NCBI GenBank assembly: GCA_963724705.1
Contig: CAVRVS010000006.1
Coordinates: 930,001 to 994,000, forward strand
DNA from: DASQPR01 sp963724705
GTDB taxonomy: Bacteria > Actinomycetota > Actinomycetes > Mycobacteriales > Micromonosporaceae
Length of the DNA stretch: 64,000 nucleotides
Direction of reading: 5' to 3'
Part shown: one piece after another, positions 1 to 9,482 of the stretch
Numbering within the stretch: position 1 is the stretch's first letter
How the letters are laid out: every line of letters starts with the position of its first letter
Notes under the pieces: model-generated
Told to the model about the DNA's origin: nothing
The model's input: the letters and a program-made list of their open reading frames with translations, nothing else
Databases searched by the model: none
Made by a program: the position numbers and the translations under genes

Positions 1-779
1 ACCTTGACGATCCGCTCTACCTCGAATTCGCGTACGCCCGGCGGGTCGCCGGGGTGATCGACGCCGTGCGTTCGCCCGGTGCGCCGATCGACGTCCTGCA
101 CCTCGGCGGCGGTGCACTCAGCCTGCCGCGGTATGTCGCGGCGACCCGGCCGGGCTCCCGCCAGCTGGTCATCGAGCGGGACTCCGCGTTGTACGACTTC
201 GTCCGGCAACGCCTACCGATGCCGGCCGACATCGACGTAAGCGTGTCGATCGATAGCGCCCGCGCGGCGATGGCCTCAGCCGCCCCGGAGGCGTACGACC
301 TGATTATCTCCGATGTGTTCGAGGCGGCCCGGATGCCATCGGACGTTGCCACGGTCGAGTTTGCCGCGCTCGTTTTGCCCGCTTTGCGGCCGGACGGACT
401 CTATGTCGTCAACGTCACCGATATGCCGACGTTGGCCTTTACGAAGCGCCTCGCGGCCACCCTGCGTACGACATTTGCGCAGGTCTGCGTCTTGGCCGAC
501 CCAGGTATGCTTCGGGGTCGGCGATTCGGCAACTGCCTGCTCGTCGCGAGCCGGCAGGTCGACACAGTGCCGACACGTGCGCTGGTGCGCTCGCGCCCAG
601 GTGACACGGGCGCGGTCGGAGCGCTGCGGGGCGAGGCGCTCGACGAGTTCATCGCCGGAGCGGCGCCCCTGCTGGACGACACGGTCGCCTCCAGTCGGAC
701 CGGCGTCCACACCGTCCGACGGCTCGTGGACGGCGGCGATGCGCCCGGCGCTGACGTCGACGTCGAACCGCTCGATTGA
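1..779 (+). CDS. Spermidine synthase-like methyltransferase-fold protein, 5'-truncated
   Basis: The reading frame is open from base 3 at the window edge, so the true start is upstream; the GTG at 54 is internal to homologous sequence. The visible protein has the Rossmann methyltransferase glycine motif VLHLGGGALSLPRYVA followed by an acidic strand end (LVIERD), and a DLIISDVFEAAR segment in the position of the acidic active-site loop. This is the fold of spermidine synthases and of the many actinobacterial 'fused SAM-dependent methyltransferase/spermidine synthase' proteins. Substrate cannot be told: actinobacterial members often do not make polyamines. It ends 31 nt before alr on the same strand. 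Confidence 0.7.
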   Translation, partial: LDDPLYLEFAYARRVAGVIDAVRSPGAPIDVLHLGGGALSLPRYVAATRPGSRQLVIERDSALYDFVRQRLPMPADIDVSVSIDSARAAMASAAPEAYDLIISDVFEAARMPSDVATVEFAALVLPALRPDGLYVVNVTDMPTLAFTKRLAATLRTTFAQVCVLADPGMLRGRRFGNCLLVASRQVDTVPTRALVRSRPGDTGAVGALRGEALDEFIAGAAPLLDDTVASSRTGVHTVRRLVDGGDAPGADVDVEPLD

Positions 780-810
780 CGCATCGGGATCCGGCTGAGA
801 GGAACCGCAC

Positions 811-2025
811 GTGACGCCACCAAGCGACGCGAATTCGTCAGCGTCGCCGGCGACCACGGAAGCGGTCGTCGACCTTCGTGCCGTCGCCCACAACATCGCG
901 ACGATCGCCGCCGGAACGTCGGCCGCGGTCATGACCGTGGTGAAGGCGGACGGGTTCGGTCACGGACTGGTGCCGATTGCCCGGACGGCGCTCGACGCAG
1001 GCGCTAGTTGGCTCGGTGTCACGTCGGCCGCAGAGGCCATGACGCTGCGTGCGGCCGGCGTGGACGCGCCGATACTCACGTGGCTGCACCGGCCGGACGA
1101 GGATTTCCAGCCGCTGATCAACGCCGGTGTGGACATTTCGGCGGCATCGGTCGAGCACCTCCGCGGTATAGCGGCGAGTTCGTCGGCGGCCCGACCGGCA
1201 ACTGTGCACCTGAAGGTCGACACGGGGATGTCACGTAACGGCGCGGTGCCGGACGAGTGGCCGCATCTGGTCGCCACCGCGCACGATCTGGAGCGCGCCG
1301 GCCTCCTTCGGGTGCGGGCGGTGTGGACGCATCTGGCCACGGCCGACGAGCCGGGGCGGCCAGAGACGGCGCGACAGGTGGCCGCGTTCGACGACGCGCT
1401 GAAGATCGCGAGCGCGTCCGGCCTGACGCCGGCATTGAGACACGTGGCGAATTCGGCCGGCGCCTTGGCCGTTCCCGAATCGCACTACGACCTGGTCCGA
1501 GTCGGCATCGCCACGTACGGCATCGAACCGGTGTTAGGTCGCGCGTACGGGCTGCGTCCCGTGATGACACTGCGCGCGCGGGCCATTCTGGTGAAACGTG
1601 TGCCGGCCGGCACCGGTGTGTCCTACGGGCTTGACTACACGACGACTCGCCCGACGACACTCGTGCTTGTTCCGCTCGGGTACGCCGATGGTGTGCCGCG
1701 CAATGTCGGCCCAGCGGCCCGGGTGTGGATCGGTGGCCGCCGTCATCCGATCGCGGGTCGGGTGTCGATGGATCAGTTCGTGATCGACGTCGGCGACACG
1801 CCGGCCGCGATCGGCGACGAGGTCATCCTGTTCGGCCCGGGTGACCGCGGCGAACCGACCGCGCAGGAGTGGGCGGACTGGGCCGGAACGAACGCTCATG
1901 AGATCCTCACTCGGATCGGTCCTCGGGTGCCGCGCCGGCATCTCCCGGCATCGGATCACCCGCCGCGGCAACGCCCGCCCATGAATGGACAACGCCCGTC
2001 CGTGAAGGAGAGCCCGCATGGCTGA
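811..2025 (+). CDS. alr: Alanine racemase
   Basis: PLP-dependent interconversion of L- and D-alanine in the cytoplasm, supplying D-Ala for peptidoglycan. About 404 residues, slightly long because of a disordered tail. The PLP-lysine motif is VVKADGFGHG (usually KADAYGHG), the second catalytic Tyr lies in GVSYGLDY, and the C-terminal domain has LGYADGVPRN and MDQFVIDVGD. The GTG start at 811 follows an AGAGGA ribosome site by 7 nt. Its last codons overlap the ddl start by 8 nt, so the two D-Ala enzymes are translationally coupled. This alr-ddl pairing makes the two successive steps of the D-Ala-D-Ala branch one unit. Confidence 0.95.
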   Translation: MTPPSDANSSASPATTEAVVDLRAVAHNIATIAAGTSAAVMTVVKADGFGHGLVPIARTALDAGASWLGVTSAAEAMTLRAAGVDAPILTWLHRPDEDFQPLINAGVDISAASVEHLRGIAASSSAARPATVHLKVDTGMSRNGAVPDEWPHLVATAHDLERAGLLRVRAVWTHLATADEPGRPETARQVAAFDDALKIASASGLTPALRHVANSAGALAVPESHYDLVRVGIATYGIEPVLGRAYGLRPVMTLRARAILVKRVPAGTGVSYGLDYTTTRPTTLVLVPLGYADGVPRNVGPAARVWIGGRRHPIAGRVSMDQFVIDVGDTPAAIGDEVILFGPGDRGEPTAQEWADWAGTNAHEILTRIGPRVPRRHLPASDHPPRQRPPMNGQRPSVKESPHG

Positions 2026-3196
2026 CCACCGCATCCGCGTCGCGCTGATCTTCGGCGGGCGCAGCGGCGAGCACGACGTGTCATGCTTTTCGGCCGCTGG
2101 GATGTTGTCGCATCTGAGCCCAGAGCGCTACGAGGTCGTGCCGATCTGGATCACGCCCGAGGGCCGCTGGGTCGTCGGTTCGGACAAGCCGCGTACGGGT
2201 GCGGTCGACGTACCACTGCTGCTGTCGATGACACCGTACGAGCCCGATGACATCACCGACGATCTGCGGGCACCGTTGCACAGCATTCTCGATGCGCTGA
2301 CCGTCCTGCGTACGGTCGACGTGGCCCTACCGGCGCTGCACGGTCCGTACGGGGAAGACGGCACGCTGCAGTCGTTGCTTGCGAGCGCCGGCGTGCCGTA
2401 CGTGGGCAACGGCATCCTGACCAGCGCGACCGGCATGGACAAGGAGCACACGAAGAAGCTGCTGAGAGCGGCTGGACTCGACGTCACCGACGCGGTCGTG
2501 TTGCGGCACGGTCGCGACACGCTCACCGATGACGAACGGGCGCGCCTCGGTTTGCCGGTATTCGTGAAACCGGCGCACGGCGGATCCAGCCTCGGTGTCT
2601 CCCGCGTCGACGACTGGGCCGACCTGCCGGCGGCCGTCGCGATCGCCCGCAAGTCCGAGGACAAGGTACTGGTGGAGGCGGCCGTCCTCGGCCGCGAGGT
2701 CGATCTTGCCGTACTCGAACGCCCGGACGGCAGCGTGCAAGCCGGTCCGGCGCTGGAGATCCGCGTGACCGAGGAACACGACTTCTTCGATTACGACGCG
2801 AAATACAGCGGCGAAGGCAGCGCCTTCGACATCCCGGCCAAACTCGCGCCGCAGGTCGCGGCGCAACTGGCCGAACAGGCCGTACGGGTCTTCGAGGTGC
2901 TCGATTGCGTCGGGCTGCTGCGCGTCGACTTCTTCCTGCGCGACGGCGTACTGCCGGTCGTCAACGAAGTCAACACGCTCCCTGGCCTCACCCCGCACTC
3001 GCAGTTCCCGCAGATCTGGCAGGCCGCCGGCGTGAGCTACGCCGAACTCCTCGACATCCTCGTCACGACCGCGCTGGTACGACGCGGGCGCCGGGATCGT
3101 CCGGCTTTGCCGCAACAGTCCGGCTATTCCGACCGCGAACTGGACACGCTTCGCGATCGGCGAACCGGCTCCGTCGATGCCGGTCACCTTCTCTGA
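2018..3196 (+). CDS. ddl: D-alanine--D-alanine ligase
   Basis: ATP-grasp ligase that joins two D-alanines for the peptidoglycan stem peptide. The N-terminal motif LIFGGRSGEHDVSCFSA, the substrate-binding HGPYGEDGTLQ, the ATP-grasp segment FVKPAHGGSSLGVSR and the C-terminal metal/phosphate loop NEVNTLPGLTPHSQFPQIW are all present. The omega-loop region reads FFDYDAKYSGEG, as in housekeeping D-Ala-D-Ala enzymes rather than VanA-type D-Ala-D-Lac ligases. At 392 residues it is of the longer actinobacterial size. The ATG at 2018 lies inside the end of alr, which implies coupled translation. Confidence 0.95.
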   Translation: MADHRIRVALIFGGRSGEHDVSCFSAAGMLSHLSPERYEVVPIWITPEGRWVVGSDKPRTGAVDVPLLLSMTPYEPDDITDDLRAPLHSILDALTVLRTVDVALPALHGPYGEDGTLQSLLASAGVPYVGNGILTSATGMDKEHTKKLLRAAGLDVTDAVVLRHGRDTLTDDERARLGLPVFVKPAHGGSSLGVSRVDDWADLPAAVAIARKSEDKVLVEAAVLGREVDLAVLERPDGSVQAGPALEIRVTEEHDFFDYDAKYSGEGSAFDIPAKLAPQVAAQLAEQAVRVFEVLDCVGLLRVDFFLRDGVLPVVNEVNTLPGLTPHSQFPQIWQAAGVSYAELLDILVTTALVRRGRRDRPALPQQSGYSDRELDTLRDRRTGSVDAGHLL

Positions 3197-3305
3197 GGCG
3201 CTGCTACGTTCTCTGAATCCCTGGGCATGCAAAGCCCCTAGGCATGATCCTCGCCACGCCGAGCGCCGCTCGGGGCGTACCGGGGCAGCGTGCGACGGCG
3301 TCGCC

Positions 3306-3677
3306 GTGCAAAATCGCCGGGTGGACATCGCACGCTGGGATCTGCTCGTGATCGACTGCCCCGACCCATGGGACCTGGCCGGCTTCTACGAGGAGTTGCT
3401 CGGCATGCGACGCATCGACGAGGACGACGATTGGGTCGTCATCGGTGAATCGGAGCATCGGCCGGAGATCGCCTTCCAGCGTGCCGACGACTACCAGCCG
3501 CCGCGGTGGCCGGATCCGGACAACCCGCAGCACCTGCGTCTCGACGTCAAGGTCGACGATCTGGACAAGGTGGAAGCGCAGCTCATCGCGCTCGGGGCGA
3601 CGCCGTTGCCCGGTCGCGGCGAGCATTACCGGGTGCTCGCCGATCCGGTCGGCCATCCGTTCTCCATCTGCCGCTGA
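3306..3677 (+). CDS. VOC (glyoxalase/bleomycin-resistance) family protein
   Basis: A small single-domain VOC protein: an ARWDLLVIDCPDP first strand, FYEELLGMRR helix-loop, LRLDVKVDDLDKVEAQLIALGA beginning the second beta-alpha repeat, and a terminal GHPFSICR. This is the actinobacterial 'VOC family' type with no assigned substrate. The frame is open back to 3177, inside ddl, but family similarity starts at about VDIARWD, so GTG 3306 or GTG 3321 is the likely start; neither has a clear ribosome site. It is the next gene on the strand after ddl, 109 nt away. Confidence 0.7.
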   Translation: MQNRRVDIARWDLLVIDCPDPWDLAGFYEELLGMRRIDEDDDWVVIGESEHRPEIAFQRADDYQPPRWPDPDNPQHLRLDVKVDDLDKVEAQLIALGATPLPGRGEHYRVLADPVGHPFSICR

Positions 3678-3740
3678 CGTACCATCGGCTGCGGGCGGCG
3701 TCGATATCGTGACGCGCGCCGCAGGCCGAGAGGTGGCGTA

Positions 3741-4892
3741 ATGGGTGGGAAAGCCTGGGTGGCAGTCGCTGCACTGGCGGCGGGAGCGGCCGGCCTGGCG
3801 TGGGCGGCACGGGACATCCCGGTGGCGTACGGTGCGGAGCCGTCCGGCGAGCGCGCCGAGCGGGTACGGCGGTCGCCGCAGTATCGCGACGGCGCCTTCC
3901 ACAACGAGCACGAGACGCCCATAGACTTCCACCCGGCCACGAACGCGGACGACCGGCACCGCCTGCGCAAGCTCCTCACCGACACCGACTCGCGCAAGCC
4001 GGCCGGCCAGATTCCCGTCGTCGCCGACGTCCCGCCGGACGTGGCCGCCCCCGACGGCTTGCACATCACCTGGTTTGGACATGCGTCATCGCTCGTCGAG
4101 ATCGACGGATCGCGGGTGCTGTTCGATCCCGTCTGGAGCGATCGCTGCTCCCCGTCCCGACTCGCCGGGCCACACCGGCTGCATCCCGTGCCGATCCCCC
4201 TCGAGGAGCTGCCGGCCATCGACGCGATCGTGATCTCGCACGACCACTACGACCACCTCGACATGAACTCGATCGTCTGGCTTGCACGGAACCACTCGGC
4301 GCCGTTCGTCGTGCCGCTCGGCGTCGGCAGCCATCTCGAGAGTTGGCACGTGCCCGCGGATCGCATTATCGAACTCGACTGGCACGAAGCCACCCCGGTC
4401 GGCAACCTCACGCTGACGGCGACGCCCGGCCAGCACTTCTCCGGCCGAAAGATCGCGAAGCGGAACTACACGTTGTGGAGTTCGTGGGTCGTTGCCGGCC
4501 CGACGCACCGCGTCTTCTACAGCGGCGACACCGGCTATTTCGATGGCTTTGCCAAGGTCGGCGAGCAATATGGACCGTTCGACGCCACGCTCATCCAGAT
4601 CGGCGCGTACGACAGCGGCTGGCCGGACATCCACATGACGCCCGAGGACGGCGTCGCGACGCACCTCGATGTCCGCGGCGGTCTCATGATCCCGGTGCAC
4701 TGGGGCACGTTCGTGCTGGCGTTCCACCCGTGGGCGGAGCCGGCCGACCGGGCCTGGGACGAATCGAAGGCGCGCGGCGTCACCCTCGCCATTCCCCGCC
4801 CTGGTCAGCGGATCGATGTCGCCGACCCGCCGGCCATCGACGGTTGGTGGCGGAGACGCTCGCCTAGCGCGACGCGGCGTTGTCGACGATGA
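3741..4892 (+). CDS. MBL-fold metallohydrolase (UlaG/NAPE-PLD-like)
   Basis: Predicted zinc-dependent hydrolase of the metallo-beta-lactamase fold. After a hydrophobic N-terminus (residues 4-25, a likely signal anchor), the domain begins at HITWFGHASSLVEIDG. The metal-binding HDHYDHLD motif, a distal HFSGR segment, YSGDTGYF and the terminal PVHWGTF histidine are all visible. The order fits the group that includes N-acyl-phosphatidylethanolamine phospholipase D-like proteins, but the substrate is unknown. The start ATG follows GAGGTG. The 3' end overlaps the convergent CapA-like gene by 29 nt. Confidence 0.8.
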   Translation: MGGKAWVAVAALAAGAAGLAWAARDIPVAYGAEPSGERAERVRRSPQYRDGAFHNEHETPIDFHPATNADDRHRLRKLLTDTDSRKPAGQIPVVADVPPDVAAPDGLHITWFGHASSLVEIDGSRVLFDPVWSDRCSPSRLAGPHRLHPVPIPLEELPAIDAIVISHDHYDHLDMNSIVWLARNHSAPFVVPLGVGSHLESWHVPADRIIELDWHEATPVGNLTLTATPGQHFSGRKIAKRNYTLWSSWVVAGPTHRVFYSGDTGYFDGFAKVGEQYGPFDATLIQIGAYDSGWPDIHMTPEDGVATHLDVRGGLMIPVHWGTFVLAFHPWAEPADRAWDESKARGVTLAIPRPGQRIDVADPPAIDGWWRRRSPSATRRCRR

Positions 4893-6105
4893 GGCCGTCG
4901 CGACCGGCGCCCATTGACGTGACGACCTTCGCCGTCCGCGCCCACGACGCCCGATACTGCGCCATGCGTGCGCTGGACGGATGGGCGGCCATCGCGGCCG
5001 GTAGGTCGATCAGCTGCGCGGTGCCGGACAGGTAATCAAACGTCGGGATCGCTTCGGCCTTCGTCACGGTAAATGCGCCGGGCGATGTCTCGGTGAACGT
5101 AAACCTTGGCATCACGCCGTCCGTCGTCGGTTTGCTGAAACTCTGCGCCGCGATCTGGTTACCCATGCCGTAGGCGACCCACTTCCCGTTGATCTTCTGG
5201 AATGGCTGCACCACATGCGCGTGGCAGCCCAGGATCAGGTCGACGTCCGGCGACGCGAGCAGCGCACGAGCCACGGACGTCTGCTGCGTGTTCGGAGTGT
5301 GCTGATACTCCGTACCGAAGTGCAGGCTGACGATCACGACCGAGGCGCCGGCCTCCTTGGCCCGGCGGGCGTCGGCGAGAATCTTCGGCACGCTGATCAG
5401 ATTCGCCAGCCACGGCTTGTCGGCCGGCCGCTTGAGGCCATTGAAGCCGTACGCGTAGGACAGCTGCGCGACCGTCACACCGTTGGCCTGCAACAGATCC
5501 GGCGTGGCCGCCTCGGCGGCGGAGCGGGCCGTGCCGGCGTGCTTCACACCAGCAGCGTCGAGCGCGTCGAGCGTCCGGTCGATACCGGCCTCGCCGCCGT
5601 CGAGCGAATGGTTCGACGCCGTCGAGCACGAGTCGTAGCCCACGTCGTGGATCGTCGTCGCGATCGACGGCGGCACCTCGAAGATCGGATAGCCGGTGAA
5701 CGGGCCGCTCGATTTGCCGTAGGGCGTCTCCATGTGACAGATCGCGAGATCGGCGCCGGAGATATCGGGCTTCGCCGAGGCGAAGATCGGATCGAAGTAG
5801 TAGCCGCTCTTGTGGGCCGCCTCCGCGTCGGCCCGACCGACCTTCCACAACGGCGAGTGCAGCAGGATGTCGCCCGCGCCGAGCACGGTGAATTGCCGCG
5901 GTGACGCGGGCACGCTCGGCGACGTCGAGGGCGCGCTCAGGACCTGATTCGCGCGTACGGCGTGGTGCTGCGCAGACTCCGTGCCGGCGATGCCGCCGCG
6001 TTCATGACCTTGATCCGGGATGGTCAACACCCCCGCCGCGATCCCCGCCGCCACGAAGATGGCACCGACTACCCACGTCGATCGCTTGCGCAGCAACGAC
6101 TTCAT
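4864..6105 (-). CDS. CapA family (poly-gamma-glutamate synthesis type) protein
   Basis: A 413-residue protein with an N-terminal membrane anchor (about residues 10-30, WVVGAIFVAAGIAAGVL) followed by a metallophosphatase-like CapA domain: GAGDILLHSPLW, DLAICHMETPY, TASNHSLDGGEAGIDRTLDAL, VVIVSLHFGTEY and DLILGCHAHVVQPF. These Asp/His/Asn motifs are those of PGA_cap proteins, which act outside the membrane in capsule-type polyglutamate systems. No capB or capC partner is nearby, so this is one of the many stand-alone actinobacterial CapA proteins whose role is not established. A run of Gs lies 6 nt before ATG 6105. Confidence 0.85.
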   Translation of the reverse strand: MKSLLRKRSTWVVGAIFVAAGIAAGVLTIPDQGHERGGIAGTESAQHHAVRANQVLSAPSTSPSVPASPRQFTVLGAGDILLHSPLWKVGRADAEAAHKSGYYFDPIFASAKPDISGADLAICHMETPYGKSSGPFTGYPIFEVPPSIATTIHDVGYDSCSTASNHSLDGGEAGIDRTLDALDAAGVKHAGTARSAAEAATPDLLQANGVTVAQLSYAYGFNGLKRPADKPWLANLISVPKILADARRAKEAGASVVIVSLHFGTEYQHTPNTQQTSVARALLASPDVDLILGCHAHVVQPFQKINGKWVAYGMGNQIAAQSFSKPTTDGVMPRFTFTETSPGAFTVTKAEAIPTFDYLSGTAQLIDLPAAMAAHPSSARMAQYRASWARTAKVVTSMGAGRDGLIVDNAASR

Positions 6106-6240
6106 GCGGTTTCCCCCCGGAGTGATGCCCCGGGAGGATCATTACCTACGAAAGGTGATCCACGTGAGCGAATCTCACATTTGGTGCAGCGTGCTCAGCG
6201 ATGGGATCGAGCGACGATGCCGGGCAACCCGCCCGCTATC

Positions 6241-7203
6241 TCACCGGGCCGGGACAGATCGCGGTACGAGGCTCGCGGCCACGAGGGCGAAACGCCGGAC
6301 CGGCGGCACGGTCGCCCGGCGAGCGATCACGTCGCCGTCCGCGCGTTCGATCTCGTCGAGGATGCCCTGGTAGAGACGGAAGGCCGTCCGGATGCACGCC
6401 CGCGACCCGGGCACGAGCATGCCGATCCCGGTCGCCGCCGATCGATAGTGCTCCCGCGCGCGACTCACCTCGTAGGAGATAAGGCTCTTGATCTGCGGCG
6501 TCGCGGAGCCGGCGGCGACGGCGTCGGCCAGGTCGGCATCGCTCACGCCGAATCGACGAAGGTCATCTTGCGGCAGGTACACGCGCCCTCGCTGGAGATC
6601 CTCCGCGACATCGCGGATGAAGTTCGTGAGCTGGAACGCGCGACCCAGCTCTCGCGCCGGTCCGAGTGCGGCGGCCTGGTCGCGCGCGCCGAGCAAGGGC
6701 AGCATCATGGCGCCGATGACCGCGGCCGACCCCTCCATGTAGTCGAGCAGGTCGGCGTATGTGTCGTAGCGGGTGACAGTCAGATCCATCGTCATCGAGC
6801 GCAGAAACAACGTGAAGTCGGCCGGGTCCAGGTCGAACACGGCGATGGTATGGATCACGGCCGGCAGCACCGCATCGTCGATGGGTCCGCCGGCGAGACC
6901 GGTTTCCAGGGCGTCGGACCAGGCGGCGAGCCGGGCCGCACGCGCGTCGGGTGAGGTGGCCTCGAAGCTGTCGACGATCTCGTCGGCGAACCGGGCGAAG
7001 CCGTAGAGCGCGTGGACGTGCCGCCGTTTCCAGGCCGGCAGAAGGCGCGTCGCGCGGTAGTACGTGCGACCGTAGCGGGCGTGGAGAACGCGGCAGCGTT
7101 CGTATGCGCGATCCAGATCGTCAGCCCCATCCGGCATGCTGAGCCGGTCGTGCTGGATGGCCCGGTCGTGCTCGATGGCCCGGTCAAGCCCGTTAGCGGT
7201 CAC
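6241..7203 (-). CDS. crtB: Phytoene/squalene synthase family protein
   Basis: Head-to-head prenyl synthase that condenses two geranylgeranyl diphosphates to phytoene; squalene-type activity cannot be excluded from sequence. Both Asp-rich motifs are seen: FARFADEIVD (first) and NFIRDVAEDLQRGRVYLP (second), plus YCYxVAG-like core replaced by YMEGSAAVIGAMM. The frame is open to 7284, but that would leave 1 nt between divergent starts. I chose GTG 7203, preceded by GCGAGGAT; ATG 7138 is the alternative. The first codons contain a short duplicated HDRAI repeat. It is divergent from crtI. Confidence 0.85.
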   Translation of the reverse strand: MTANGLDRAIEHDRAIQHDRLSMPDGADDLDRAYERCRVLHARYGRTYYRATRLLPAWKRRHVHALYGFARFADEIVDSFEATSPDARAARLAAWSDALETGLAGGPIDDAVLPAVIHTIAVFDLDPADFTLFLRSMTMDLTVTRYDTYADLLDYMEGSAAVIGAMMLPLLGARDQAAALGPARELGRAFQLTNFIRDVAEDLQRGRVYLPQDDLRRFGVSDADLADAVAAGSATPQIKSLISYEVSRAREHYRSAATGIGMLVPGSRACIRTAFRLYQGILDEIERADGDVIARRATVPPVRRFALVAASLVPRSVPAR

Positions 7204-7285
7204 GCTGCGATCCTCGCCCATGCCGCCGGCGGCGTTGCGGCCGGTCCGCGCGACGATGGTTGGGACAGGAGGGGGACGGCCCACG

Positions 7286-8782
7286 ATGCGGACGGTGACG
7301 GGACCGAGCGACCGGGTGGTGATCGTGGGCGCGGGCCTGGGCGGACTCGCCTGCGCCCTGCGCCTGGCCGCGACCGGGCGGGAGGTGACCGTCCTCGAGC
7401 GCGAAAGCGTGCCGGGCGGCCGGGCCGGTCGCCTGGAGCTTTCCGGTTACGCGTTCGACACCGGACCGACCGTGCTGACCATGCCCGAGCTACTGGCCGA
7501 CGCGTTCGCCGCGGTCGACGAGGACATGTCCGACTGGCTCACGCTGAGCCGGCTCGATCCGGCTTACCGGGCGCATTTCCCGGACGGTTCGACGCTCGAC
7601 GTGATCTCCGACAGCGTACGGATGGCCGCCGAGGTGTCTCGCGTGTGCGGGCCTCGCGAGGCCGACGGATACCTGCGCTTCGCCGCGTACGCCCGCCGGA
7701 TGTGGCAGCTGCAGCGCGACGACTTCATCGACCGCAACGTGGACGGCCCGCGTGATCTCGTCACGATGAACTTGCTGCGGCTCGCGGTCGCCGGCGGATT
7801 CCGGCGTCTGGACACCAAGGTCGGGCAGTTCTTCCGAGACCCGCGAACGCGGCGGGTCTTTTCGTTCCAGTCGATGTATGCCGGGCTCGCGCCGCACCAG
7901 GCGCTCGCGCTCTATTCGGTGATCGCATACCTGGACACGATCGCCGGCGTCTACTTTCCGCGAGGCGGCGTCCATGCCGTCCCGATCGCGCTGGCCGCGG
8001 CGGCCGGCAAGCACGGTGTCACGTTCCGTTTCGGAACCACAGTGACCCGAGTCGAGGTGACCAATGGCCGGGCCCGGGCCGTCCATACCGCCGACGGCGA
8101 GCGGATCCCGGCCGACGTCGTGGTGCTCAACCCCGACCTGCCCGTCGCCTACCGTGACCTGCTCGGACCGAGCCGACCCGAGGCACGGGCGCCGCGACGC
8201 CTCGCCCGGCTCCGCCAGTCACCGTCCGCCGTCGTGGCGCACGTCGGCTCGACCCAGCGCTACTCGAAGATCGCCCACCACAACATCCATTTCGGCCGGG
8301 CCTGGCGGGACACGTTCGATGACGTGATCCGTCGCGGTCGCCGGATGCGGGATCCCTCGTTGCTGGTCAGCAATCCGACTCGGACCGATCCCACGCTCGC
8401 GCCGGACGGTCGGGAGATCTACTACGTGCTCGCCCCCACGCCGAACCTGGACGTCGGCCGCGACGCGTGGACCTACTACGGCGGGCGTGCGTACGCCGCC
8501 GAGATCATGGCGACGCTGGAAGCTCGGGGCTACTACGACTTCGGCGCCGGCATCGAAGTGTCGCACGTCGTGACGCCGGCCGACTGGGCCGCATCCGGTC
8601 TGGCCGCCGGCACCCCGTTCGCCAGTGCGCACACGTTCCGCCAGACCGGGCCGTTCCGTCCCGGCAACCTGCATCCCGGGCTGGCCAACGTCGTCTTCGT
8701 CGGCTCGGGAACGCAACCCGGCGTGGGCGTACCCATGGTCTTGATCTCCGGAAAGCTCGCCGCGGCTAGGATCGCCGGGTGA
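7286..8782 (+). CDS. crtI: Phytoene desaturase
   Basis: FAD-dependent desaturase (498 residues) that introduces double bonds into phytoene. The N-terminal dinucleotide fold VVIVGAGLGGLACALRLA and the ERESVPGGRAG segment, followed by FDTGPTVLTMP, are diagnostic for CrtI, as is the C-terminal GTQPGVGVPMVLISGKLAA. Start ATG 7286 follows an AGGAGGG site. The stop overlaps the idi start by 4 nt (GTGA), so the desaturase and the isomerase are coupled. No lycopene cyclase or GGPP synthase gene lies in the window, so the final carotenoid is unknown. Confidence 0.93.
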   Translation: MRTVTGPSDRVVIVGAGLGGLACALRLAATGREVTVLERESVPGGRAGRLELSGYAFDTGPTVLTMPELLADAFAAVDEDMSDWLTLSRLDPAYRAHFPDGSTLDVISDSVRMAAEVSRVCGPREADGYLRFAAYARRMWQLQRDDFIDRNVDGPRDLVTMNLLRLAVAGGFRRLDTKVGQFFRDPRTRRVFSFQSMYAGLAPHQALALYSVIAYLDTIAGVYFPRGGVHAVPIALAAAAGKHGVTFRFGTTVTRVEVTNGRARAVHTADGERIPADVVVLNPDLPVAYRDLLGPSRPEARAPRRLARLRQSPSAVVAHVGSTQRYSKIAHHNIHFGRAWRDTFDDVIRRGRRMRDPSLLVSNPTRTDPTLAPDGREIYYVLAPTPNLDVGRDAWTYYGGRAYAAEIMATLEARGYYDFGAGIEVSHVVTPADWAASGLAAGTPFASAHTFRQTGPFRPGNLHPGLANVVFVGSGTQPGVGVPMVLISGKLAAARIAG

Positions 8783-9345
8783 CCCCACGCGAAGCCCACC
8801 TTGTCGAACTCGTCGACGCCGACGGCACGCCCCGTGGTACGGCCACTGTCGCGGATGCCCATCAGCCGCCGGGCGACCTGCATCGCGCGTTTTCCGTCGT
8901 CCTCACCGATCCGAACGGACGGTTGCTGCTGCAGCGCCGCGCCACGGTCAAGACCAGGTTCGCCGGCCGCTGGGCCAACGCCTGCTGCGGCCACCCGGCG
9001 CCCGGCGTCACAGCTTCGGCCGCCGCCACGGTACGTCTTCGCGAGGAGCTCGGCCTCGATACCGCCGCCGCACCGATCCAGTTGCGTGACGTCGGCGTGT
9101 ACGTCTACCAGGCCACCGATCGCGACAGTGGGCGGGTCGAGCATGAATATGACCACGTTTTGCTGGGCTCACTGCCGGCCGGCGCGACCCTCGATCCGGA
9201 CCCGGCCGAGGTCGACGAGTTGCGGTGGGTGTCGTTGAACGGCTTGCGCGGCGAGATTGCGAATTCGCCCGATGCGTACGCCCCGTGGCTCTCCGGAGTC
9301 ATCTCGACACTGCCCGATACCATCGTGGCCAGCCCCGGCGGCTAA
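8779..9345 (+). CDS. idi: Isopentenyl-diphosphate delta-isomerase, type I
   Basis: Nudix-fold enzyme that isomerises IPP to DMAPP, feeding the carotenoid genes beside it. The catalytic Cys is in NACCGHP, the Nudix-derived metal site in RLREELGLD, and the second catalytic Glu in VEHEYDHVLLG. At 188 residues it is of family length. The GTG start overlaps the crtI stop, an operon arrangement that places precursor supply and desaturation under one message. Confidence 0.95.
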   Translation: MTPREAHLVELVDADGTPRGTATVADAHQPPGDLHRAFSVVLTDPNGRLLLQRRATVKTRFAGRWANACCGHPAPGVTASAAATVRLREELGLDTAAAPIQLRDVGVYVYQATDRDSGRVEHEYDHVLLGSLPAGATLDPDPAEVDELRWVSLNGLRGEIANSPDAYAPWLSGVISTLPDTIVASPGG

Positions 9346-9420
9346 TCGGCAACGAAGGCCACAAGGCCCTGGCAATTAGTGGCTTTTGGGCGCCGGCTCC
9401 GTTAGCTTTGCCGGATTCGC

Positions 9421-9482
9421 CCCCTCGGCCCTTCCCCTCGGCCTGTTCCCCTCGGAGTCGACATGTCCCGCCTTCCCCTCGG
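9421..9482 (+). repeat. Four copies of an 8-nt CCCCTCGG word
   Basis: CCCCTCGG occurs at 9421, 9434, 9448 and 9475, three copies before and one inside the start of the following lipoprotein gene. The 117-nt gap after idi otherwise shows no gene. The repeats may be chance low complexity or a binding array. Confidence 0.4.

Noticed and set aside
2018..3196. Vancomycin-type D-Ala-D-Lac ligase
   Set aside because: The omega-loop carries the KY-type housekeeping pattern, and no vanH or vanX genes are present.
5215..5904. A 229-residue plus-strand frame opposite the CapA gene
   Set aside because: Arg/Val/Asp-rich antisense reading with no recognisable motif.
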